A stretch of 13,470 nucleotides of DNA from an uncultured Lachnospiraceae bacterium. Its GTDB lineage: Bacteria > Bacillota > Clostridia > Lachnospirales > Lachnospiraceae. Numbering within the stretch: position 1 is the stretch's first letter; each line of letters starts with the position of its first letter. Position numbers and translations under genes: made by a program. Under the pieces are notes generated by a model that worked only from the letters and a program-made list of their open reading frames with translations, did not search any database and had not been told where the DNA came from. The stretch is from NCBI GenBank assembly GCA_900313435.1, contig OMRF01000029.1, positions 1 to 13,470 of the forward strand. Direction: 5' to 3'. Below, in pieces: positions 6,723 through 13,470 of this stretch.

Positions 6723-7911
6723 CAAGAGCGCTGTTCTCAAAGGTATTAAAGGCAGTCAGTCTGAAATACCCTTCGCCGCTCCTTCCAAAGCCTGATCCCG
6801 GAGTACCTACGATATTCACCTTCGAAAGCAGCAGATCAAAGAAATCCCAGCTTGTCATATCGTTCGGCGTTTTCAGCCAGATATAGGGTGAGTTCTCACC
6901 TCCGAAGACCGTAAAGCCGGCTTTTTCAAGCCCTGCTTTAAGGAACGAAGCGTTCTTAAGATAATCTAAGACCTGTTTTTTGACCTGTTCCTTTCCTTCC
7001 GGAGAATAAACAGCCTCCCCCGCTCTCTGGACTATGTAGGGCGCGCCGTTAAACTTCGTTCCATGACGGCGGGCCCAAAGTGAATGAAGAGAAGTGCCGG
7101 AAAGTTTAAGATCCTTCGGAACAACAGTAAAGCCAAGGCGAAGCCCTGTAAAGCCCGCGTTCTTTGAGAAGGATCGAAATTCTATGGCACACTCCTTTGC
7201 ACCGGCGCATTCATATATGCTGTGCGGAAGCGAAGGATCACTTATATATGCCTCATAAGCACTGTCATACAATATCACGGCATTGTGTTTCAAAGCATAA
7301 TCAACGAAGCCCTGAAGCCTTTCCTTCGTGATCGCCATTCCCGTAGGATTGTTGGGGAAACAGAGATAAATAAGATCCGGAGTTTCTTTGGGTAATTCCG
7401 GGACAAAGTCATTTTCCTTTGTACAGGGCATGTATATAAGCCTTTTATAGGCCATAAGATCGCTGTCAAATTCCCCCGCTCTTCCCGCCATTACGTTTGA
7501 ATCAACATAGACAGGATAAACGGGGTCGCATACGGCGACCTTACTGTCTGCAGCAAATATCTCCTGAATGTTTGATGTATCTGATTTTGCGCCATCCGAA
7601 ACGAATATCTCGTCAGAAGAGATATCGATCCCGCGGGCTTTGAAATCATTCTCGGCTATTTTGCTCCTAAGAAAATCATAACCAAGGTCAGGAGCATACC
7701 CGTGGAACGTGAGTGCGGAGGACATTTCATCAACTGCCTTATGGAGGGCGTCTATGACAGCCGGAACAAGGGGCTTTGTCACATCTCCTATCCCAAGCCT
7801 TATGATATTTGCGTCAGGATGGGTTTCTTCATATTCACGGACCTTTTTTGCGATGGTTGAAAAAAGATAACTTCCCTGAAGAGACAGGTAATTTTCATTT
7901 ACAGTAGCCAA
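6688..7911 (-). CDS. dapL: LL-diaminopimelate aminotransferase, TTG start
   Basis: A PLP enzyme of fold type I that converts tetrahydrodipicolinate to LL-diaminopimelate with glutamate as amino donor. This is the one-step shortcut to lysine and peptidoglycan precursors. The 407-residue length is standard. The N-terminal NENYLSLQGSYLF and IIRLGIGDVTKPL (36-48) are DapL hallmarks. PLP contacts seen are PNNPTG (186-191), YDSAYEAY (215-222) with Asp216, Lys250 in SFSKNAGFTGLR, and Arg384 in GYFRLTAF. The start codon is TTG at 7911, 8 nt after AGGA (7920-7923). The next in-frame ATG is at residue 63, and an ATG at 7928 is out of frame. The gene follows pyrG by 13 bp and is the last of the glutamine/glutamate operon, whose GS/GOGAT genes supply its glutamate. 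Its 3' end overlaps the convergent cyclase gene. Confidence 0.95.
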   Translation of the reverse strand: MATVNENYLSLQGSYLFSTIAKKVREYEETHPDANIIRLGIGDVTKPLVPAVIDALHKAVDEMSSALTFHGYAPDLGYDFLRSKIAENDFKARGIDISSDEIFVSDGAKSDTSNIQEIFAADSKVAVCDPVYPVYVDSNVMAGRAGEFDSDLMAYKRLIYMPCTKENDFVPELPKETPDLIYLCFPNNPTGMAITKERLQGFVDYALKHNAVILYDSAYEAYISDPSLPHSIYECAGAKECAIEFRSFSKNAGFTGLRLGFTVVPKDLKLSGTSLHSLWARRHGTKFNGAPYIVQRAGEAVYSPEGKEQVKKQVLDYLKNASFLKAGLEKAGFTVFGGENSPYIWLKTPNDMTSWDFFDLLLSKVNIVGTPGSGFGRSGEGYFRLTAFNTFENSALAIERIKAASLL

Positions 7912-7919
7912 TTACTCTT

Positions 7920-7923
7920 TCCT
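7920..7923 (-). promoter_or_regulatory. Ribosome binding site deciding the TTG start of dapL
   Basis: AGGA on the minus strand, 8 nt before the TTG at 7911 and within a purine-rich run (AAAGGAAAGAG). No in-frame ATG or GTG is available near it, and the family N-terminus begins at this codon. Confidence 0.65.
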
Positions 7924-7924
7924 T

Positions 7925-9529
7925 TCATTGCTTCTTGTTTTTAAGCGCTTCCTTTATGAACCTCTTGAACAAGGGGTGTGCCTTGTCCGGACGGGATTTG
8001 AATTCCGGATGATATTGTACACCAAGAAAGAAGGAAAGTCCTTTCAATTCCATTTCTTCCATAAGGAGTCCGTCAGGTGAAGATCCCGCAAAGACTGCCC
8101 CTGCCTCTTCGAAACGCTCTTTATAATCATTATTGAATTCGTACCTGTGCCTGTGGCGTTCAGAGATCTCTTCCTTTCCGTAGCACTCATACATAAGACT
8201 GTCCCGCTTAACGACGCAGGGATAAGCCCCGAGCCGGAGCGTTCCGCCCTTGTCTATATCCTTGCTCTGTCCGGGCATAAAATCGATCACCTTGTTCTTA
8301 CACTGTTCGTCGAACTCGCCGGAATTCGCGTCAGCGATGGAAAGCACATTCCTTGCAAATTCAATGACGGCTATCTGCATTCCGAGACAGATCCCAAAAT
8401 ACGGAACATTATTCTTTCTTGCGTACTCAGCGGAAAGTATCATCCCGGCGATACCTCTGTCTCCGAAGCCTCCGGGAACTATGATGCCGTCAAGGTCTTT
8501 GAGCATCTCATCAACATTATTCTCATTTATCTCCTCGGAATCAACCCATACTATTTCAGTAACGGCTCCATTTTCATATCCCGCAGTCTTAAGGGCCTCC
8601 GCCACGGAGAGATAGGCGTCGTGAAGGTTTACATACTTTCCTACAAGCCCTATCCTTACCCCGTTTGAAAGGTTGTTGCTCTTTTCCACCATCTCTTTCC
8701 AATGTGAAAGGTCAGGCTCCTTGGCCTCAATACCAAGTTCCCTGCAGACTATCCTTGAAAAGCCGGATTCCTCAAGCATGAGAGGTGCGGCATAAAGATT
8801 GGGCAGCGTCCTGTTTTCGATCACGCAGTCTTCCTTTACATTGCAAAAATGCGCGATCTTTTTGAAGATCTCCTCCTCCAGAGGCTCATCGCAGCGGAGG
8901 ACAAGTATTCCGGGATTTACGCCCATCCCCTGAAGTTCCTTTACGGAATGCTGGGTGGGCTTTGACTTGTGCTCATAAGAGCCGTGAAGATAGGGTACAA
9001 GTGTAACATGAATAAAAAGGCTGTTCTCCCTCCCGACTTCGAGGGAGATCTGCCTTACAGCCTCTATGAAGGGCTGGGATTCGATATCACCTATGGTGCC
9101 GCCGATCTCAGTGATCACAACATCAGCATTTGTCTTCTTCCCTACCCTGTAGACAAAGTCCTTGATCTCGTTTGTGATATGGGGGATAACCTGGACGGTG
9201 GAGCCGAGATACTCCCCTCTCCGCTCCCGGTTCAGCACATTCCAATAAACACGGCCTGAGGTAAGGTTTGAATACTTGTTCAGATCCTCGTCTATGAACC
9301 TTTCATAGTGACCGAGATCAAGATCGGTCTCCGCCCCGTCGTCCGTCACATAGACTTCACCGTGCTGGTAGGGGCTCATGGTTCCGGGATCCACGTTGAT
9401 ATAGGGATCGAGCTTCTGCGCGGCCACCTTCAAGCCTCTTGCCTTGAGAAGCCGCCCCAGAGAGGCTGCGGTGATCCCCTTTCCAAGTCCGGAAACGACT
9501 CCGCCGGTTACGAAAATGTACTTTGTCAT
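7925..9529 (-). CDS. pyrG: CTP synthase (glutamine-hydrolysing)
   Basis: Makes CTP from UTP with ATP and glutamine nitrogen, the last step of pyrimidine ribonucleotide synthesis, in the cytosol as a tetramer. The 534 residues match the usual 530-550. The N-terminal amidoligase domain has the ATP loop GGVVSGLGKG (9-18, Lys18), DDGAETDLDLGHYERF (63-78) and EIGGTIGDIESQPF (141-154). The C-terminal class I amidotransferase has PGGFGDRG (352-359), Cys381 in FGICLGMQ, and His507/Glu509 in QYHPEF. All catalytic residues are present. GGGGAG lies 6 nt before the ATG. The gene sits 24 bp after asnB and 13 bp before dapL. No attenuator-like leader is seen in front of it, so regulation is probably at the level of the operon. 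Confidence 0.98.
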   Translation of the reverse strand: MTKYIFVTGGVVSGLGKGITAASLGRLLKARGLKVAAQKLDPYINVDPGTMSPYQHGEVYVTDDGAETDLDLGHYERFIDEDLNKYSNLTSGRVYWNVLNRERRGEYLGSTVQVIPHITNEIKDFVYRVGKKTNADVVITEIGGTIGDIESQPFIEAVRQISLEVGRENSLFIHVTLVPYLHGSYEHKSKPTQHSVKELQGMGVNPGILVLRCDEPLEEEIFKKIAHFCNVKEDCVIENRTLPNLYAAPLMLEESGFSRIVCRELGIEAKEPDLSHWKEMVEKSNNLSNGVRIGLVGKYVNLHDAYLSVAEALKTAGYENGAVTEIVWVDSEEINENNVDEMLKDLDGIIVPGGFGDRGIAGMILSAEYARKNNVPYFGICLGMQIAVIEFARNVLSIADANSGEFDEQCKNKVIDFMPGQSKDIDKGGTLRLGAYPCVVKRDSLMYECYGKEEISERHRHRYEFNNDYKERFEEAGAVFAGSSPDGLLMEEMELKGLSFFLGVQYHPEFKSRPDKAHPLFKRFIKEALKNKKQ

Positions 9530-9553
9530 TACTCTCTCCCCAGAAATTAACCT

Positions 9554-11140
9554 TTATTTGCCGCTGTCTCCGTAATTTGAAAGGACTCGGGCCGAAGGGT
9601 CATTTACATTGCAGCCCTCCCACTCTTTGTTTGGCATCCAAAAGTCCTTTATCATCTGAGACTGCCCCGGATAATATTTCTCAAATATCTCCCGATAAAG
9701 CAGTGACTCCTTTGTAAAGGGCTTCGCGTGATCGTACTTTTCACACCCATTAAGAAACTCTTCGTCTGTATATTGTCTTTCAGCGTAGGCCTTCAGATAG
9801 TCGACCATTGAATGTCCTACCGCATCGGAAAATGCAGCCTTCTCCCTCCAAAGTATGTCAAAGGGAAGATAATCTCCCTTCTCAAAGGCGTGGCGCAGAA
9901 GGTATTTCCCTTTGTTGTAGGTATTAAGCTTCATCTCAGGGTCTATCGACATCACGTAGTGCACAAAATCAAGGTCTCCAAACGGCACCCTGGCTTCAAG
10001 AGAGTTTACGGAAATGCATCTGTCTGCCCGGAGCACATCATACATATGGAGCTCCCTGACCCTCTTTTCCGCCTCCTTCTGGAAGGCCTCGGCCGATGGA
10101 GCAAAATCAGTATATTTATATCCGAAAAGCTCGTCAGAAACCTCACCCGTAAGGATGACCCTGACGTCCGTCTGCTCATGGATCGCCTTGCAGAGAAGAT
10201 ACATTCCCATGCTTGCCCGAATGGTCGTGATATCAAAGGTTCCGAGAAGGTATATGACTTCATCAAGCGCCGAAAGGACATCATCCTTTGTTATGATGAC
10301 CTCTGTATGGTCGCTTTTGAGATAATCCGCGGTCTCCTTCGCATACTTAAGATCTATGGCGTCCTCACTCATTCCGATAGCAAAGGTCTTGATAGGCTCC
10401 TTTGACTCCTTCGCCGCGATGGAGCAGACCAGGGATGAGTCAAGTCCGCCGGAGAGGAGAAACCCTACTTTAGCGTCAGATACAAGACGCTTCGAAACAC
10501 CTTCTATGAGCTTCTCCCTTATGTTCCTGCAGACGGTTTCAATGTCATCCTTTATGACCCCTTGGGGCTTTGCTATGTCGCAGTATGAAATGAACTCGCC
10601 GTTTTTGTAATAATGTCCCGGAGGGAAGGGCTTTATCTCTCCCTGGACCATTCCGATAAGGTCCTTAGGCTCGCTTGCAAAGATAATATTCTCATTCTTA
10701 CTGTATCCATAGTAGAGCGGTCTTATCCCGATGGGGTCTCTTGCCGCTATCCACTCCTTCGTCCTTGAATCAAAAATGATAAGGGCAAATTCCGCGTCAA
10801 GCATCTGAAACATCTCTGTCCCGTATTCATAATAAAGCGGGAGCAGGATCTCACAGTCGCTGTCGCTCTTGAAGGAATAGCCTTTTTTTATGAGTTCATC
10901 CTTAAGCTTTTGAAAGCCGTATATCTCGCCATTGCAGACAAGGACAGAATCCTCATGTGAAAAAGGCTGCATCCCTTCAGGCGTAAGCCCCATTATGGAG
11001 AGGCGCTGGAAGCCCATTATCCCTTCATCTGAAACCCAAAGCCTTGACTGATCGGGTCCCCGGGAGATGGTCTTTTTCATCGAGTCTTTAAACAGGCTCT
11101 CATCATAATCCTCTCCGCACCAAGCTAAAACACAACACAT
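9554..11140 (-). CDS. asnB: Asparagine synthetase (glutamine-hydrolysing)
   Basis: Makes asparagine from aspartate, ATP and glutamine. The 528 residues form two domains. The N-terminal Ntn-type glutaminase begins MCC, so Cys2 becomes the nucleophile after methionine removal; other motifs are SRGPD (26-30), CNGEIY (69-74) and Asp94. The synthetase domain has the pyrophosphate loop LLSGGLDSS (228-236), GEVSDELFGY (332-341), RADRCISVNSLEARVPFGD (371-389) and a C-terminal WMPNKEWEG plus DPSARVL typical of AsnB. One oddity is Val where Gly is usual in the GEGSDE motif, together with a one-residue shortening after it; the catalytic-type Glu333 is kept. AGGAG lies 6 nt before the ATG and almost touches the glnA stop codon (13-bp gap), which suggests coupled translation with glutamine synthetase. 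Confidence 0.95.
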   Translation of the reverse strand: MCCVLAWCGEDYDESLFKDSMKKTISRGPDQSRLWVSDEGIMGFQRLSIMGLTPEGMQPFSHEDSVLVCNGEIYGFQKLKDELIKKGYSFKSDSDCEILLPLYYEYGTEMFQMLDAEFALIIFDSRTKEWIAARDPIGIRPLYYGYSKNENIIFASEPKDLIGMVQGEIKPFPPGHYYKNGEFISYCDIAKPQGVIKDDIETVCRNIREKLIEGVSKRLVSDAKVGFLLSGGLDSSLVCSIAAKESKEPIKTFAIGMSEDAIDLKYAKETADYLKSDHTEVIITKDDVLSALDEVIYLLGTFDITTIRASMGMYLLCKAIHEQTDVRVILTGEVSDELFGYKYTDFAPSAEAFQKEAEKRVRELHMYDVLRADRCISVNSLEARVPFGDLDFVHYVMSIDPEMKLNTYNKGKYLLRHAFEKGDYLPFDILWREKAAFSDAVGHSMVDYLKAYAERQYTDEEFLNGCEKYDHAKPFTKESLLYREIFEKYYPGQSQMIKDFWMPNKEWEGCNVNDPSARVLSNYGDSGK

Positions 11141-11153
11141 AATTCGCTCCTAC

Positions 11154-13256
11154 TTATTTAACTGAGAAAAGCAGCTCTCCATAGGACGGAAGCGGCCAGC
11201 ATACTCTTCCTACAAGTTCCTCCGCCTGATCTGAGAAGCTTCTCAGTTCATCCATTACGGGAAGCATCTCATCCCTTATGACTTTGCTCTGTTCGATGAC
11301 AGAATCGATCTCATCGGTCTTCTGAAGCACTTTTTTGAGCTCATCAACCTCTTTATACATCCCGTCCGAAAAGCCTGAAAGCTTCTTTACTACTTCGATC
11401 TCTCTGTCGCATGCGATATCGCTTGCAACTGCCTTTTTGCTCTCGATAGTCTTGCAAAGCCTGTCTTCATAAGCTTCTATTGCGGGGATTATCATCCTTT
11501 GCGCCATATAGATCATGGTGTTCGCCTCGATGCGGACCTGCTTGCAGTAGTTGTCGAGCATGATCTCGCATCTTGACTGAAGCTCAGCCTCAGTGAATAC
11601 CTTGTGGGAGGTGAGCATCTTTACATTCTTCTCATCCAGAAGATGAGGCATGCAGTCGGGAGTGGTCGGATAGTTTGAAAGACCTCTTACCTCAACAGCC
11701 TCTTTCACCCAGGAAGCATCATAGCCGTTCCCGTTGAAGATGATCCTCTTGTGATCCTTTATGGTCTTTTTTATCATCTCATTTAAGGTCTCTTCAAAGT
11801 TCTCCGCTTTTTCGAGCCTGTCTGCGTAGATCTTCAGGGATTCCGCGACAGCGGAGTTCAGCATCATGTTCACGCAGGCTATGCTGTTTGAAGAACCAAG
11901 ACTCCTGAACTCAAATTTGTTCCCGGTAAAGGCGAAGGGTGATGTACGGTTCCTGTCGGTGGTATCTCTCTTGAACCTCGGAAGTACGTCAACACCAAGC
12001 TTCATCAGCTTTTTCTCGGTTCCGCTGTAGGGAGTGTCTGTCTCGATCGCCTTTAAGATAGCGCTGAGCTCATCACCGAGGAAGATAGAGATGATAGCGG
12101 GAGGAGCCTCATTCGCACCGAGCCTGTGGTCATTGCCTGCGGTAGCTACCGAAAGACGGAGGAGATCCTGATAATCATCAACTGCCTTTATGACCGCGCA
12201 AAGGAAAAGCAAAAACTGTGCGTTCTCATAAGGTGTCTCTCCGGGCGAGAGAAGGTTCACTCCCGTATCGGTGGACATAGACCAGTTGTTGTGCTTTCCG
12301 CTTCCGTTCACCCCTGCAAAAGGCTTTTCGTGGAGAAGACATACCATACCGTGCCGGGCCGCGACCTTTTGCATCATCTCCATCATAAGCTGGTTCTGGT
12401 CAGTAGCGATATTGGTCGTTGTATATATGGGAGCGAGCTCATGCTGAGCAGGCGCGACTTCATTGTGCTCTGTCTTTGCATATATCCCGAGCTTCCAAAG
12501 CTCTTCATTGAGATCGTCCATGAATTCCTGTACCCGGGGCTTGATCACTCCAAAGTAATGGTCATCCATCTCCTGGCCCTTGGGGGATTTCGCCCCAAAG
12601 AGAGTACGGCCGGTATATTTGAGGTCAGGTCTCTTATCATACATTTCCCTTGTGATGAGGAAGTATTCCTGCTCCGGTCCGACCGATGTATGAACATATT
12701 TCGCACTGTCATTTCCAAAGAGCTTCAGGATACGGAGAGCCTGCTTATTGAGCGCTTCCATTGAACGGAGCAAGGGCGTTTTCTTGTCGAGAGCCTCACC
12801 GCCATAGGAACAGAAGGCTGTCGGGATACAAAGGGTCTTTCCCTTGATGAATGCGTAGGATGTGGGATCCCAAGCTGTGTAACCCCTTGCCTCAAAGGTA
12901 GCCCTGATGCCGCCGGTGGGGAAGGATGAAGCATCCGGTTCGCCCTGGATCAGCTCCTTTCCGGAGAAATTCAAAATCACGCTGCCATCGGGAGAAGGCT
13001 CTATGAAGGAATCATGCTTCTCCGCAGTGACACCGGTAAGAGGCTGGAACCAGTGTGTATAATGAGTCGCGCCGCGCTCGACCGCCCAATCACGCATAGC
13101 CTTGGCTACAGAGTCAGCAACACTTGTCTCAAGCCTTGCGCCCTCATCGATCGTTTTCCTGAGAGACTGATAAACATCTCCCGGAAGAACAGACCTCATG
13201 GTACGATCATCAAAGACCATGCTTCCAAAATACTCGGGTATTGATTTTTGCGTCAT
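11154..13256 (-). CDS. glnA: Glutamine synthetase, type III
   Basis: Makes glutamine from glutamate, ammonia and ATP. At 700 residues it is the large type III form (also called GlnN), far longer than the roughly 440-residue type I enzyme. Seen in order are the type III N-terminus (YFGSMVFDDRTM, 9-20), a catalytic metal-binding region with GPEQEYF (193-199), EVAPAQHELAP (266-276), NGSGKHNNWS (317-326), DHRLGANEAPPA (376-387) and DRNRTSPFAFTGNKFEFRSL (434-453), and a long helical C-terminal tail. The ATG at 13256 is preceded by AAAGGAG with 7-nt spacing. A start nine codons upstream is rejected because it would read over that site and reach into the end of gltD. Lying just after gltD, it completes a GS/GOGAT pair. 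The adenylylation used for type I enzymes is not expected. Confidence 0.97.
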   Translation of the reverse strand: MTQKSIPEYFGSMVFDDRTMRSVLPGDVYQSLRKTIDEGARLETSVADSVAKAMRDWAVERGATHYTHWFQPLTGVTAEKHDSFIEPSPDGSVILNFSGKELIQGEPDASSFPTGGIRATFEARGYTAWDPTSYAFIKGKTLCIPTAFCSYGGEALDKKTPLLRSMEALNKQALRILKLFGNDSAKYVHTSVGPEQEYFLITREMYDKRPDLKYTGRTLFGAKSPKGQEMDDHYFGVIKPRVQEFMDDLNEELWKLGIYAKTEHNEVAPAQHELAPIYTTTNIATDQNQLMMEMMQKVAARHGMVCLLHEKPFAGVNGSGKHNNWSMSTDTGVNLLSPGETPYENAQFLLFLCAVIKAVDDYQDLLRLSVATAGNDHRLGANEAPPAIISIFLGDELSAILKAIETDTPYSGTEKKLMKLGVDVLPRFKRDTTDRNRTSPFAFTGNKFEFRSLGSSNSIACVNMMLNSAVAESLKIYADRLEKAENFEETLNEMIKKTIKDHKRIIFNGNGYDASWVKEAVEVRGLSNYPTTPDCMPHLLDEKNVKMLTSHKVFTEAELQSRCEIMLDNYCKQVRIEANTMIYMAQRMIIPAIEAYEDRLCKTIESKKAVASDIACDREIEVVKKLSGFSDGMYKEVDELKKVLQKTDEIDSVIEQSKVIRDEMLPVMDELRSFSDQAEELVGRVCWPLPSYGELLFSVK

Positions 13257-13263
13257 GATAATT

Positions 13264-13270
13264 CTCCTTT
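13264..13270 (-). promoter_or_regulatory. Ribosome binding site of type III glutamine synthetase
   Basis: AAAGGAG on the minus strand, 7 nt before the ATG at 13256. It lies in the 31-bp gap after gltD and fixes the start at MTQKSIPEYF. Confidence 0.75.
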
Positions 13271-13287
13271 CAACTTGATCCACAAAA

Positions 13288-13470
13288 CTATATCAATGGC
13301 GTATAGCCCATCAGATATTCATCTACAGCTGCCGCGCAATGCCGTCCCTCAGCTATCGCCCAGACTACAAGGGACTGTCCGCGTCTCATATCTCCTGCCG
13401 AAAAGACCTTCGGAACTGATGTCTGATAACTTCCTTCCTTGGCATCCACGTTACCTCTGTTTGTAAGAGC
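13288..13470 (-). CDS. gltD: Glutamate synthase small subunit, C-terminal 60 residues (cut by window edge)
   Basis: Only the end of the gene is inside the window: 60 codons and a TAG stop at 13290-13288. The visible segment contains GDMRRGQSLVVWAIAEGR followed by AAAVDEYLMG. This is the C-terminal FAD/NADPH-binding signature of the NADPH-dependent glutamate synthase beta subunit, which passes electrons to the large subunit for turning glutamine plus 2-oxoglutarate into two glutamates. Related oxidoreductases, such as the subunit-A-type NfnB/SudA proteins and dihydropyrimidine dehydrogenase subunits, share this motif, so the exact subfamily is not certain from 60 residues. The adjacent glutamine synthetase 31 bp downstream supports the glutamate synthase assignment. 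Confidence 0.85.
   Translation of the reverse strand, partial: ALTNRGNVDAKEGSYQTSVPKVFSAGDMRRGQSLVVWAIAEGRHCAAAVDEYLMGYTPLI

Noticed and set aside
8147..8668. 173-codon open frame on the plus strand
   Set aside because: Antisense shadow of pyrG with low-complexity, unrecognisable protein.
9812..10405. 197-codon open frame on the plus strand
   Set aside because: Antisense shadow of asnB, whose own frame carries all expected motifs.
12126..12764. 212-codon open frame on the plus strand
   Set aside because: Lies wholly antisense to the conserved glutamine synthetase gene, resembles no family I recognise, and has no ribosome binding site of note.

Overview
The window looks like the chromosome of a low-to-mid GC Gram-positive anaerobe of class Clostridia, most likely Lachnospirales. 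This placement is inferred from protein flavour: a type III glutamine synthetase, an LL-diaminopimelate aminotransferase, a Bacillus/Clostridium-type arginase, and strong GGAGG-type ribosome binding sites before almost every gene. It was not tested by a search. Coding density is very high. The longest gap is about 140 bp (3482-3620), so no stretch over 300 bp lacks a gene. I saw no tRNA, rRNA, insertion sequence, CRISPR array, long repeat or convincing terminator.

Left block (1-3481, minus strand, read right to left): guaA (GMP synthase), then an arginase, then a MATE-family multidrug/organic cation exporter that runs off the left edge. guaA has a good sigma-A-type promoter (TTGAGC, 17 bp, TATAAT). 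The arginase and MATE genes are 20 bp apart and probably co-transcribed.

Centre block (3621-6722, plus strand): three tightly packed genes. They encode a protein made of two cyclic-nucleotide-binding domains with no DNA-binding or enzymatic domain, a xylose-isomerase-like/endonuclease-IV-like TIM-barrel protein, and a PAS-sensor class III nucleotidyl cyclase. The last two overlap by 8 nt. Together they look like a self-contained cyclic nucleotide module: a maker, a tandem receptor and a metabolic-type enzyme. Classical cAMP-CRP signalling is not generally described in this group, so this is the most interesting part of the window. Its promoter appears to lie back to back with that of guaA.

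Right block (6688-13470, minus strand): an apparent operon read from the right edge inwards. It runs gltD (glutamate synthase small subunit, C-terminal end only), glnA type III, asnB (asparagine synthetase), pyrG (CTP synthase) and dapL (LL-diaminopimelate aminotransferase), with gaps of 13-31 bp. It joins ammonia capture (GS/GOGAT) to glutamine-consuming and glutamate-consuming enzymes. dapL ends inside the 3' end of the convergent cyclase gene, a 35-bp tail-to-tail overlap. Across the window, guaA, asnB, pyrG, glnA and gltD all make or spend glutamine, and arginase adds a nitrogen-releasing step.
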